Shown: positions 45,196 through 57,876 of the stretch, one piece after another | Layout: the number at the start of each line of letters is the position of its first letter | How positions within the stretch are numbered: position 1 is the first letter of the stretch | Assembly (NCBI GenBank): GCA_951213105.1 | Contig: OX578147.1 | Location: 125,654,822 to 125,718,821 of the forward strand | Length of the DNA stretch: 64,000 nt | Source of the DNA: Amaurobius ferox | Lineage: Eukaryota > Arthropoda > Arachnida > Araneae > Amaurobiidae | Reading direction: 5' to 3' | The notes under the pieces: model-generated | What the model was told of the DNA's origin: nothing | The model's database searches: none | The model's input: the letters and a program-made list of their open reading frames with translations, nothing else | Position numbers and translations under genes: made by a program

Positions 45196-46393
45196 AAAAA
45201 CAGTAACATCGGTTACACAAGAAAGTTGCAAAATTTGAAAACAACCGCTTCGGCGGGCAAAGAAAAAATCAAAACACTAATAAAACCGTTAAGGCCGATA
45301 TCTAAAAAGCAAATAAAATAAAAACATGTTACGGCTCCAAAAAGCAATGTTACCCATACTTTAGATGTTTTCATTCGTAGTGGTCATTTCTAGGTTAGTT
45401 TCTTCACTCTTCGGTTTGTCTCGCTAAACACATCTGCCACTACTTCCACTTCCTCTAATCTGGTCCATTCCATCGCGGTATTTCGCGTGGTATGCATTCA
45501 AACTGGATCGCGTGGTCAGGCTCCCATGAAGATTATTTAAGCTGACGGACTTCAATTTGTAAGTTGCCTTTTTTTATGCATGTTTGTGCATTTGTGCGCT
45601 ATTTTTTTCATGATTATGTGTTATTTTATGATATTTAAGTTGAATTTTGTCCCCCTGAATTGTTTCTCTGTGAATCTCGTTTATTTCGTTGTTGGCCATA
45701 GATTGAATAAGATTTTAACCAAGTGCTTTTATGCAATCATAGAAAGAACGGATTTTAGTATATCTGTCCAACATGTGTCCCTGAAGACGTTTCGGGCAGA
45801 TATACTATTCATTGATTTATTTTCCTTTTCCTGGCCATTCCATGCTCTACTTTTCCAGCCCTCCCCCTAGTTACTTTTTACTTACTGCTTTTAATGTAAT
45901 TAAATACACGTTAATATTTTACCCGTGGTTTGATGCTGTGTATACTGATTTGCACTCCTGGACCTTTACTTTTATTATTTTAATATATATATATATACAA
46001 GGCGACAAAATTGTTTTTTAAATCTGTTTTTTAAATCTTAAAGTTTATATATTGACTAATATGAGGTGCAAGATTGGTTTTGAATTTTGATTTCAGCCTT
46101 AAATAATTAAATACGAAATTAATATAAAATTTATCATTGCCAGTATGGGCAAATATTTTATTGGATAGAGCCGGCTTCCAGCTTCTCTGTAATAGGTTGA
46201 TGACAGAAACGTCACAAAGATTGCCAGGGACTGAAACATTATATGTTTAAATAGAAATTATTTAGAAGAGTTTCGCAATTATGATTGCCAATTATGATCG
46301 CAATATGATCGTAGTTATGTTCAATTGCGATCAAAATATATTATTAATGCAGTTAAAACTCATATGTCTCATTATTGACTCTTATAAACAATT
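45196..46393. other. unclassified, possible retroelement 3' region
   Basis: 45196-45330 is A-rich with CCGCTTCGGCGGG (compare CCGCCCCGGCGG before copy G). 45580-46020 has T-rich short ORFs without domains, a CCCTGAAGACGTTTCGGGCA hairpin-like stretch near 45779, and a short TA run near 45983. Confidence 0.3.
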
Positions 46394-47308
46394 AAAAAAT
46401 CTGATGTGGGCAACGCATGATTTTCCTTCTATAATGCAATGAATTTACTACTTTAACAGTAAAAACAATGGATTATTCTTATAGTAGATATATTATTTCC
46501 AAGATATTGAATTTTCTTCAATGAGTCGTCATTTTCATTGATTTAGCCTCATTTTTATCCATTTGTCGAGTGTTTCGCTAATGTAGCAACATTTAAACAA
46601 GTCGCCAAGTTGGAGACATTCCACCAAATTCGTCGCCAAAATCTCACCAAGCGTTATGGATGGAGAAATAAATTATTCTTACAGCAGATTAATGACTATT
46701 GGCGTTCAAATACAAAAGTATTACTCAAAGTATCTTTTTTCATGTATGGAACGAGCTAGATCCACGAGAATGATGTTACCAAATGTATCACATGATATTA
46801 CATATGAAAAGTGAACATGTTTCTCAATAGGTAATATTTTTTTTTATTTTACATGATTTTTTGATAATATTTTTGAAAAATGTGCAATATCTCGAAAACG
46901 GTTCATGCTAGCGTTGTAAAATTTGTACTCATCGATTTCTAATAAAAAATTACATAAAAATGTCTATTCGCGTAACTTTAATAAAGGCTTTGTTTTTTTA
47001 ATGATTTTTTTAACATTTCACTCGAAAATTTAGGGGGGTTCTGAACATTTGATTGAGTATAAAAAAAATATGCTTCCTGTATTCATGGATTGTAATTTTC
47101 GTACCAAATTTCGTTCGAATCGGCCATTCATTCGTCAATTATCGTCTCCACAGACTCACTGACACACACACACACAAACATCGTTCCAAAAATGTTCGAT
47201 TCGTGATCAGGGAGGCTTGAAACGTGCTCTCCCGTCGAAAACTCGAATTCGAATTTTCAACCCCTTCATGATACTTTCCTTATAGATTATTGCATATATA
47301 AGGAAAGT
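46394..47308 (-). mobile_element. HINE-like element, copy H
   Basis: Complete. The microsatellite has shrunk to about (CA)7 near 47161-47176, and the hairpin end is altered (ATTATTGCATATATAAGGAA). Confidence 0.72.
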
Positions 47309-48289
47309 AACACAGCAATTACAAACATTAATTTTCATGATCAGGAAATTAATAATTATCTGGTTATGACTACAGCACAGATTATGCTCTATGCAGTGGT
47401 GTAGCGTCCATAGAGTCTATAAAGTTGAGCCTCCTCTATTTGAAATCTAATTTAAAGATATTTTTATTTATTATAATTTCAAAAATAACTTGCCAATAAT
47501 TATAATATTTTTTTAGATAACTGTTACACTTTACTTCCTTAAACTGACACGTTTTAAAATATTTTTCCTATTAAAACGCGTATCTAGAAATTGAAATCAT
47601 ACAGCCTTCAGGGTTATTGGAAGAAACATGGTATTAAAATCACCCAACTGTTAAACTCTGTCCTGGCTGATCAGCTAAAACTCGAAGCTAGCTTACAAAG
47701 AAGTGTAGCTATTGCTTTCCTTCCTTTTCAACACTTTGTAAACGACCTAACTTAAGACAATGATTGGATATGAGACGTGACATTTCATCAATGACAGATA
47801 GGTGAGGGAAGGACATTGGGAAAGAAAATTTCCTGTGCAAAGCTAAAAGATCATCCATTCTGTGTCAAACATAGTTCTACTAATTAATCTTCGCAGAAAA
47901 AAGTCATGTGTAACATGACTTTTTTACACTAAAAAATTATTTTTAACACTAAAAAATTATGAGGCATTTTCCACGAATAACATGACATTCACTAATTTTA
48001 AACAATGTCAAGACGAAGAAATGCACTAATAATGACTGCCACTAAACTTTGTAGTTTGTAACGTAGACTTAGCTCTTTATCGCAGTAACAATATGGCGAA
48101 GTATTCGTTTGCATATTTGGGAGTTTTAAAATGAATAAAATCTGATTTCACCTTAAAAATCACGTTGCATAGTATAGTATTTGTAAATAATTAATATACG
48201 AAATTGTTTAAGGACATTGTTGACAACAGTGATTTTGAACTAAAGCTTACGTGCCAGATATATTTTTCACCAATATACAGGGCACTATT
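47309..48289. other. intergenic DNA
   Basis: One kb, nothing recognised except a short direct repeat (TTTTTAACACTAAAAAATTATG region near 47920-47962). Confidence 0.35.
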
Positions 48290-48419
48290 ACTTTCCTTAT
48301 ATACAATAATGTATAAGGAAAGTATTGTGATGGGGTCGAAAATTTGAATTCGAGTTTTCGACGGGAGAGTACGTTTCAAGTATCTCTGATTACGAATCGG
48401 ATATTTTTGAGGTGATGTC

Positions 48420-48463
<44 letters not shown>

Positions 48464-49273
48464 TGTGTGTGAGTGAAAATATGTGTGTGTGTGTGTCAGT
48501 GAGACTTTGGAGACAATATCTCACGAATGAATGGAGCGATTCGAATAGAATTTGGTACACGAATTACAATCCTTGAACACTGGAAGACTATTGTTTTTAT
48601 ACACAATCGAATGTTCAGAACCTTCCTAAACTTTCAAGTGAAATTTTGAAAAAATCATCAAAAAATTAAAATCTTTAATAAAGTTACGCAGATTGACATT
48701 CCTTATGTAATTTTTCCTTAGAAAACGATTGACATAAACTTTAGAACTCTAGCATGAACAGTCCTCAAGATATTGCCCATTTTTCAAATAAATTTATCAA
48801 AAAATCCCATAAATAAAAAAAAAATATTAACTGTTGAAAAACATGTTTACTTTTCATATGTAATATCGTGCCATAAATTTGGTGACATCATTCTCATGGA
48901 TCTAACTCGTTCCATTCATGAGAAAAGATATTTTGAGTAATACTTTTGAATTTGAACGTCCGTAGTCATTTATCTGCTATAAGAATAACTTATTTCTCCG
49001 TCCATAACACTTGGCGAGATTTTGGCAATGAATTTGGCGGAATGTCACCAACTTGGCGACTTTTTAAACGTTGTCAAATTTACAAAAATCTCATCAAATG
49101 GAAAAAATGACACCAAATCAATGAAAGTGGCGACTATATGATGAAAATTCAATATCTTGGAAAGAATATAAGTATCTACTATATAAGAATAACCTATTTT
49201 TTTTTACTCTAAAAGTAGTAAATTCATTGCATTATATAAGGAAAGTTATGGGCTACCCACATCATATTTTTTT
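48290..49273 (+). mobile_element. HINE-like element, copy I
   Basis: Complete. Two TG runs (48423-48470 and 48483-48497), with GGGCTACCCACATCATATTT at the 3' end in place of TGTGCTGCCCACATCAG. Confidence 0.72.
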
Positions 49274-49784
49274 AATTGCTTTATAAATGGCTGGAGAAAT
49301 GGCGGGAGAAATAAGTAGTTGAAGAAAATATATCCTCTTAATGTTTATATCTGTCTCATATTTTTATATCTTCATATCATGCAAATTTAAACACAAACAA
49401 ATAATGTCATTGCAGATTCAGGTTTTATCTCTATGAAGCAAATATTTTCCATTAAAATTCTTACTCCACTACCACTCCCCTAGGGCGAAAAAATAGCTGG
49501 CATTGTCTCTTTAAGTAAAACAAAATCTTTTGTATCCGGGACATAAAGGCTGACATCTTTAGAGATTTGTCTGGTGTTTGTGTCGAGTCTCGTATTTTAA
49601 CGATAGGGATGGACATTTTGGGATTCATCTGCAGATAAAACAGAACATTGAGGATATATCTTGAATTCGTTGGAGATTACATAAGAGCAACGACCTCAAA
49701 TCCCAATGAAATACTTTTGAGAAGTAAACCGAAAGAGGATGCATATAGGCTCTAGGAAAAAAGACTTTATAGGGTTTCGTAGTT
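49274..49784. other. spacer with inverted partner of the 25400-25690 repeat
   Basis: 49420-49700 includes AGCTGGCATTGTCTCTTTAA, GTAAAACAAAATCTTTTGTA and a TCCGGGACATAAA stretch, matching the reverse complement of 25590-25660. Confidence 0.5.
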
Positions 49785-50330
49785 AAAAAAATCCGATGTG
49801 GGCAGCACATGACTTTCACTACGTAATACAATGGCTTTGCTTCTTCGACATGAAATTACGATGGACAAGATTCTCCTTCTCCGACCCAGACCGTCCGACC
49901 TACCAAAAAGTCGTCGAAAACCCAGACCACCCAACTCGCCCTTGGTCACGAGCAGCAATTTGGTGGTCGGGAGCAACCTACCAGCAGGTATAAGGAATCT
50001 GTTTGGACAGCCGGGAAGTGCCACCCAGTTAAGACTGGAACCCAGTGGGGGTGGCATCCACAGGAACGGTACCCTTCTTCCCCTACCACCAACCTCTCGG
50101 AAGGATATATCGGATCCACATATTTAGCATGCTCGTACTCCGCGTATACACAGAGACAGTTTGGGCAGGCCGGGAATCAAACTCGGTTCGTTCGAGTCCG
50201 ATCCCAGCGCGCTAACCATTGTTCTGTTGCAACCCCAAGACCCACGGTTCAATATTTTTAATGTTGAATTGTACACTAACCTTTGAAGCTGTTTTGGATC
50301 AAAACATACAAAACTATTTCGAATTAATGA
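49785..50330 (-). repeat. Helentron-like type 3 3'-end fragment split by a SINE
   Basis: 49785-49863 (AAAAAATCCGATGTGGGCAG, then CACATGACTTTCACTACGTA) and 50240-50330 (TTTTTAATGTTGAATTGTAC, then CAAAACTATTTCGAATTAAT) are the two halves of the terminal segment also seen at 63395-63560 and, in the other orientation, at 37590-37741. Confidence 0.55.
49880..50236 (-). repeat. tRNA-derived SINE, full-length, nested
   Basis: Minus-strand box B near 50165-50180 (GAGTTTGATTCCCGG) and box A-like AATGGTTAGCGCGCTGGG near 50200-50218. The tail end is longer than usual: the CCCAGACCGTCCGACCTACC motif at 49884 is followed by a partial second copy (CCCAGACCACCCAACTCGCC) at 49920. Confidence 0.7.
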
Positions 50331-50345
50331 TTCAGCTTATATTTT

Positions 50346-50580
50346 ACCGGCGGGATAACCCAGTGGTTAAGGCACGGGGATTTCACTCGAAAGGCCAGAG
50401 TTCGATTCCTGCCTCTGCCCAAACTGCCCCTGTGTTCACGCGCAGTACGCTTATGTTTAATATGTGGGTTCAAAAGTCTTTTCGAGGAAATAGTGTTAGG
50501 GGAAGAAGGGTACGTTGCCGTGGATGTCGCCAGGGTTGTGAAGGGATAATCTGGCTCGGAGGGGGAAGAAACTCATGAGC
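50346..50580 (+). repeat. tRNA-derived SINE, 3'-truncated
   Basis: Box A AGTGGTTAAGGCACGGGG near 50362 and box B GAGTTCGATTCC at ~50399. The body is recognisable to ~50540 and the tail is missing. Opposite orientation to the SINE 110 bp upstream. Confidence 0.7.
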
Positions 50581-51635
50581 CCCTATTTTATTTAGGTCTT
50601 ATTTTCTTCACAGAGCGTTTAGTTTTAAAATAGCCTGTATATTTTAGAGAAAATTTAAGGTGTAAGATGTTGATGGTTTAGAAAATAAAGAAGACACCGA
50701 AAAATAATAAATATAAATATTTTTTCAATTTATAACTTATGTTTTCCTTCAATAAACTAAACTTTAGAAACAGAACATCTTTTCGCTTTTGTGAACCAGA
50801 TTTGTGGCAGTACCACATTTTTTTTTTTTTTTTTTTACCTAGAGATAGAAAAAAAGATATTTTGAAGTGAGTTACGGAGGGGTTGGTGAAACATAGTGAG
50901 CTGGGGGCTCGAGCCCCCTAGTTAAATAAAAAATACGTGCGAGACGAATTTTATTTTAACATTATTGAATACCCTGATTTTATAATTTTTTTTCAAAAAT
51001 TTAATCAAAAATTAGGTCTTCAAACCTTTCTATAGGAAACATGCGTTTTGTAAACTTTGATATATAATTTTATTTCAATTTAACAAGTAACGGATATTTT
51101 GTGTAAAATTGTGTTCTTATTTATCATATAAATCCATTTAATAAGGCATAAATAATTTATCACTTATAATTGTTGAATGCAAATAACACACTATTAATTT
51201 TCCATAAAATTTTTGAAAGAAAACAGTGTTTTGTTCTGGGTTCTGCAAATATCCCAGCTCGCTTTTGGGCCTTTATGTTCCCTCGACCTTAGGCATCTCT
51301 CAGCCGAGCTTAACACAATTTACGACACCTTTCACATTTTCTCGTCTACAATTTAATTAATTTTTGTCCAAACGCTCGATTGGACCTTTTTCATTATGCA
51401 TCTATTTCCCTCCAACGGCATTTTCTGAAGCTGCTAATTAATTCTCCGCCCTGCCTGCGTCCAGACAAAAAGAAAAGCTGATGGAAAATAGAAAATGAAA
51501 TGGACGCTTGATTAGTAAGTAACATTGTGCTACTATATTTAGAACACATTCTTTGCGTGTGATTGTGTGTGATGGATATGCTGCAGGATATATCGGTCCG
51601 TCTGGACATATTCTTTTCACTTTCCCAGAAAATAA
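50581..51635. other. intergenic DNA
   Basis: A T run of ~18 at 50819-50836. Nothing else recognised. Confidence 0.35.
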
Positions 51636-52465
51636 TAAAGAAAATTTTAATGCATGTTTCTAACATAGATATCTTCTAAACCACACGAAGGATTTCTGTC
51701 GTAAAAAACAATTGTTGAATGAACGCACGTACACAAAGTGTTTCCAGATGTATTTTGTCTAATATTTTATTTATTTTAATATAAATAAACAATTCAAAAA
51801 TAAATGTTATCTAAATAGTGAATTATTTTATCTAAATAAATTTTCCTCGTGAGTATGGTGATACTTGCGTGCACTGCGATGTGTTTGTTCCGAGAACAAT
51901 CCAAATGTATCGTTAAAATGAGAGTAAATTTACTCACTCTGAAAAGTAAATTATTGGTCACTGACTGCAATATTTAGCTTTTAAATTATAATATGTAATA
52001 CTAATGTATAATACAGAAAATTTTAATGCATATTTCTAACATAAATATCTTCTACACCACACGAAGGATTCTTGTCGTCAAAAACAATTGTAGAATATTT
52101 ACGTGTACCAAAAACAGATGCCAGATTTAGTTTATCTAATATTTTATTTTATTCTATTTAAATAAATAACCCAAATAAATTTTATCTAAATAATGATTTA
52201 TTTTTATCTAAATAAATAATCTAAATAAATTTTTATTTAAATAATGATTTATTTGATCTAAATAAAAAATCTAAATACATTTTTATCGAAATAATGATTT
52301 ATTTTATCTAAATAAACTGTCCTCGTGAGTATAGTTATAACTGCGATGTGTTTATTAGGAAATAATCCCTCCAAATTTATCGTTACAGTTAGAGTTAACT
52401 TAGTCAATCTGAAAAGTAAATTATTTGTCATTAACTGCATTATTTAGCTTTAAATTATAATATTT
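51636..52465 (+). repeat. large tandem duplication with an internal TAAATAA minisatellite
   Basis: Copy 1 starts AAAATTTTAATGCATGTTTC (51636) and copy 2 AAAATTTTAATGCATATTTC (52017). Both contain CACACGAAGGATT, GTCTAATATTTTATTT or TATCTAATATTTTATTTT, CCTCGTGAGTAT, GCGATGTGTTT and CTGAAAAGTAAATTATT in order. Copy 2 is longer because ~45-bp units of TTTATCTAAATAA plus AATAATGATTTATTT are repeated about three times (52180-52320). Confidence 0.8.
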
Positions 52466-53650
52466 ATTTGGGTAGCATTTAAAAATTATAGCATAACATT
52501 TACAGATAATACTTTGCATAAAAAAAGAAAAACTTATTTAATATTTTATGAGGGAGACTTAAGAGGAGATGTGAGACTAAGCAATTACTTACGAAGTATT
52601 TAAAAGATCTATCTGAGCTCGCCCCATTTGTTATAATGTAGGACTGGTACGTACATGGTGTGCATTTTAACTACACAAGAAATCATTTGTCTGGCTTTGA
52701 CTTGGGGAACTTGTCTCATCTTGAGTTGATTTATACAAGTAATAAGTTTTTACTCATTCAGTCTTTATATATTTCGTCATATCGAACATCATTTCTTTTT
52801 CTAATTCTCGTCTTCATATCTTAAAAATTTCTTCAAATATATTTAATCTCAATTTTGTTCCGTAATTTTCTCGTACTCATATCTAAAAATGTTTTGTAAC
52901 ATTTTGTTAATTGACCTTTGGCAAAATATTAAAATGAATATGTCTCCCCTAGTACTTATCATAATTCTTCTACAGATAAGTCTTTTTTTTTTTTCAAATC
53001 GTTGATCCAAAACTACAAAACTTTAGTAAGTTCTTAATTTACATTTGAACTGGTCACGCGCTTTTTTTAGATTGCTTGCATTACTTCTATATTAAATCAA
53101 CTTCTAATTGCATTTATAATTATTGCATTTTGGCGATTTTGACCAATATACATTTTTTTTGTTTTCATGCTAATCAATGTCGTTTATCCATCTTCTGCTA
53201 ACCAATCATCATGGTTCTTAAGGATTTGCAAAAATAAAAAAAATCTATCGACAGAATTAAAAACTGTATTGTTATTGCAAAAAGGATTTGTGATGGTATT
53301 AACTTATTTACTGGTTTATGAGCTGCCTATACTTTCAATTATCTTTTAATCAGAATATGGGCTAAATTTTTGCAGTGTTCAACTTTTTGTTAGTATATTT
53401 TTTCTCTTTCCTTTTTCAATTTTTTCATTTCTTTCGACTGTTTCAAGCTTTTTATTCAAAAATATTTTTCTATATTTTTGTATCATTTTGCTTATTATAA
53501 GTTATTTATAATTTGTTTTCCCTCTAGTATTGTATGTCTAGTTTATTATTTTTGTATGTTTACGTATGTGTATGTTTATTGTTTTTTGTGTTTTTCCCAA
53601 CCGTACCCTGAAACTGCTCTATACCCTTTAAGTGAGTTGGACGGCCAGAG

Positions 53651-53690
<40 letters not shown>

Positions 53691-54015
53691 ATATAAATAA
53701 TATAAATTCTCGTATAAATTCTTTTCGTCATCTATTCTCTAATTCTCTCTGTCTTTAGTTTATATTCTGCAATTCTAAAGTCTCTATCTCTTACTTATTT
53801 CATTAATCCGTATATTTTTCTCTACCAAAACATAATTACTAAAAAACTACTTATAAAATTAATTGAACACAGTTTAGATCCTTATTATTAAACTTACATG
53901 TCGTACAAGAAATAAAACTCACTGTATTTTGAATTAAGAAAATAAATCCCCCCCCCTCAAATGCGGCAGGAATATTCAAAGAAATTGAACTTCGTTTTAT
54001 AATATGTATTATGAG
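52466..54015. other. intergenic DNA with a (TA)n at 53653-53684
   Basis: T-rich. No gene recognised. Confidence 0.4.
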
Positions 54016-54135
54016 TTATTATCAATTTTGACGCCATTTTCGTTAATTATGCGTAGATATTGCAAGCGCAATTTGGCAAAATTTTCAAAAGCTCGCCAAG
54101 TTGGCGATATTTCGCCAAATTTACCAATTTATGGA
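54016..54135 (+). repeat. Helentron-like type 3 fragment
   Basis: TTGACGCCATTTTCGTTAAT and CGCCAAGTTGGCGATATTTC with CGCCAAATTTACC match the TTGGCGA/TCGCCAA cluster of the elements described above. A 14-C run follows at ~54187. Confidence 0.45.
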
Positions 54136-57090
54136 TATCTACCTATTTATATATTTATGGATATCTATTATTATATTTATGGATTCCCCCCCCCCCCCCC
54201 CTACGATATCATTCCTAAAACGTGATAGATAAAAAAATTATCTGAAAACATGTTTTCAATATAGATTACAAGGAAAATTAAATAAATTTTGCGAGTATTT
54301 TATAGATATAAGTTGCAATTAAAAACATGCCAATATGCCTCTGGTAAAAGTCATGCTTAAATGTTTTTTTTTTAGAATTTTATTCAGAAATTGTATAAAA
54401 TTCTAAAAGTCAAATAATTAAATTTGTTTAAAATCTTTTGTTTAAAACTATTCTGGGTTTGCGGGTTGCAAAATTGTTTTACAATCCGGAAGCGGACTGC
54501 GGATCGTAATATAATTGGACTGCCCTGCAGAAGTATAATAAATGCATTACATCAAATATTTAAAGGTTTTTACAAAAAAAAATGAAGCCAACTTGATTAA
54601 ATAATGGAATTTCGTACTGCGCAACAAGTTACTTCACAACTAGCAAATATGTATTGGACAGGGCCGTCTGAGGTTATTAGTTCTACTTACTTCAATTAAC
54701 TGTGGCTTTATTCAGTACAGCTTCCTAGATTTATAAACTCTATTTTCTTTAAAATTATAAATTAATTAAAAGAATTATATTATATATAACATATTTTTAA
54801 AATATTATCGGTGTATTTAGACAGTACGCAAAAACATTTCACTATTTTTTCATAATAGTATACTCTGTAGAAATACAAAATAATGTTACCCCCTTCTGAT
54901 ATCAAATGAAGACTGTTCATACAATCGAAAAAACAGTTCCCGTGACCTGTCAATCTATAAATAAAATGAAATGAAATGAAATTCTGACTTGGAATGGCAG
55001 AATTCTTGCCAATATGAAATCAACACCGAAAAGTTGTTTCAATTTTCATATTTTTTTAGGGGGCAACACCTGAGGAAATAATAATTTGAAATGCCTAAAA
55101 ATGCCATCTGCCTAAAAATTTACCCTCATTTTAATATTTATTACAAATACGTCCGTGACATCAATTCATGACACATGTCGTTTTTAGACACACAGACCAG
55201 TTAAGAAAATGATGGGGGCGGGGCCTGCGAAACTCTGGTGCCCATCTTACGTAGTCAACGAACATCATTCTTTTTAAATAATCGTGCTCCTTTTGATAGA
55301 GGTGGACATATTAAATTTAAAACTAAAATAAATAATGCTCGATATTTAGTGAATTTCATAAAAGAGCTGTGTAAAGAACTCAAATTTCAACGCGCGAATA
55401 AATGTGCATCATTAATACAAATAGGAAGCTAACTTATGATAGGGTATTTAAGACTCATGCTCAACAACTCTCGTTTTATGGGATCCAAAAATGTTCGAAA
55501 CATGTAATCAACATACTTGAACTTTTTCAGCACAGAGCAACACAACGTTCATTTCTCAGATGCAAAAGTTCTGTTAAGGAAGGATAAACCAGCAGCGTCA
55601 CCAAAGGGAGAGGGATTTGGGGTCATAGCTATAAATATCCTAGTACTGTTATAAACCCATTTGAACAAAACGGAGTCCATTGAAGTTTGGAGAAATGGTA
55701 TTTGGGAAACAAAATATGGTTACCCCAAAATTTTTCTGGAAACGCTACTTATAAAAGCTGTTTCAAAAAGTTATATAAAATATTGATGGATTAAAAGAGA
55801 AAAATCCCAGCACCACAGCAACCCTATTTGGCAGCTGGTGCGAATTAATTTGGACTGCGTCTATTTTTTTGTATAGCGTATGGATGGCGGAGCCATGGCG
55901 CCTCCAAATCGATACGGGACCTATTGAAATGGTATTGAAATGGCACCACTCGCACTACCCTTTCTGTGACGTTAATGTGTGTCTTAATAATTTAGAGCTT
56001 CTATCATTTGTCCATTTTACCTGTAATAAAAACTATCCTGTTGAGAATATAATTTTCAAATTTGTGAATAAATTTATCATTTTGTGTATGCTAGAACGTC
56101 TTCAGAAATTGTAGAAACTTCAAAAATTAAATTTGTTTAATTTAAAAGTGTGCAGAGTTTGAGGGTAATTCCGCAGACCGGTTGTAGCAGACAGGCCGAG
56201 GTGCAATTCAACAGCCCTGTATAAGTGCAGTTCATATATTGTTTAATGTGTATATTATTTATTTAAGGTATTTTGCAGAATAGCACTCGAAGATGCTATA
56301 TTAACATTGGCGAGCTTTTATGAAACCACAAAAATTAATGTACAAGGATGTTATAAATTTCACTCATTTCTATTAGTTGCAACATTATTTGGCGTTGCTA
56401 ATAAATAGCAATGATTAGTATTTTAACGAAATTATTTTATTTATATAAAACGAACTTCTAAAATATTATCGGTTTATACTAACAACACATACACATATAA
56501 ATCAAATTTAATTTTTTGCAATCATACTTTGTGGGTCGATTGAATAATGCAATAAACAGAATCACAACATAAATTACTGTGCAATAAAGGTTTAGTAAAT
56601 TGGCGTACGTTTCGGTATTTTCTTTGGATTTCCATCTTCAATGCGATTTAACCTGTAGTTGGATGCTCAAACGAGAGCTAAAACATACCGCGCAAGCAGA
56701 AAATGTGGCTAATACACAGACCCCCCGATACGGTAGCCCCATCTAGAATGTCGAAAGTGAAGTAAAGCGAGGAAAATATAAAATGTAGAGAATATGAACT
56801 AAGAAGCAAGCAATAGAAAATAATAATAAAATGCAGAGTTCATGATCGCAAAGTGCGAAAAAAGAACCGAGGCAAAAAAAACAAATAATTATACCTGGTC
56901 CCATACCTTAGACAAACATGAGGTAATTTACAAAATCATTAATCAGATTACTGGAATTTTTATTGATATGAAATGCTTAAAAAAATTCAAATATCAAAAA
57001 ATATTTGGTGTGTATCCAAGAGGAACTTTAAGACATGTTTAGTCTAACATATATAGCCAGACTTACTTTGTTAATGCAGACTATCAAACG

Positions 57091-57129
<39 letters not shown>

Positions 57130-57582
57130 GATAGTCTACATTGACAAAACATTTAAAAAATGCCCTAAATATGAACCTGTTCAATACAAACTTTAAGGGA
57201 GGCTAAATGGGAAAATTAACTTTATTAATGAGGGAGAAAACCACAATGAAGTCTAACTTATTCAGAACTTTTTAAGAATTATTGAGAACTTTTTTCGCAA
57301 TTTTATGACTAATTTCAGGATAGAATGGAAGGCAAACAATATTGCTAAATGCTTTAATATATTCTTTCTATCTCTATGGCGCCTTAAAGAATTTGGAAAA
57401 AGCAAGTTCAACAATTTTCAGTGAGGATCTACGAAGTCAGCTTTTATATTATCCAACTTACATGTTAATAAGTCAGAAGTAGAGCATAATTTGATAGCAC
57501 GGAAGACATAAGTATTGAATGCGGAAAGCTCACGTAATTCTTGCTAAATCTTGGTTGGGAACAGAGTTGAAAATACTTAAAG
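54136..57582. other. intergenic DNA, nothing firmly recognised
   Basis: Includes short open frames at 55238-55590 and 55869-56114 with no family match, a GC-rich patch at 56690-56720, and a (TA)n microsatellite at 57097-57126. Confidence 0.35.
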
Positions 57583-57876
57583 GTATGGGGCGCAACAGCC
57601 CAGTAGTTAGCGCGCGGGAATTGCACTCGGTCGGCCCGCGTTCGATTTCCGCCACTGCCAAAACTGCCGCCGTGTTCACGCGGAGTACGATCACGTCAAA
57701 CATGTGGGTCCGTAAGTCCTTCGGAGAGGTTGGTGGTAGGGGTAGGAGGGTACGGTTCCTGTGGATGCCTTCCCCAGTGGGTTCCGGTCTAAATTGGGTG
57801 GGACTTTCCGGCCGTCCAAACAGATACTTTATACCTTTCTGGTAAGTCAGACAGTCTGGGTCAAAGAAGTAGAAAT
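57583..57876 (+). repeat. tRNA-derived SINE, full-length reference copy
   Basis: Clearest copy in the window. GTAGTTAGCGCGCGGG (box A, ~57603), GCGTTCGATTTCCGCC (box B, ~57648), the body segments GTTCACGCGGAGTACG, GTCCGTAAGTCCTTCGGAG, GGTTGGTGGTAGGGGTAGG and GGGTTCCGGTCTAAATTGGG, then TGGTAAGTCAGACAGTCTGG and a GAAGTAGAAATA tail. The 108-codon frame over it is not a gene. Confidence 0.8.

Noticed and set aside
45580..46021. Hydrophobic short ORFs as membrane proteins
   Set aside because: They come from T-rich sequence, which encodes Phe and Leu by default. No homology was recognised.
55238..56114. Short plus-strand ORFs as host exons
   Set aside because: No recognisable family, no splice-site pattern that joins them, and no codon bias that I could judge.
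57519..57845. 108-codon ORF
   Set aside because: It is the translation of a SINE. The same holds for the 62-codon frame at 13575 and the 119-codon frame at 50219.
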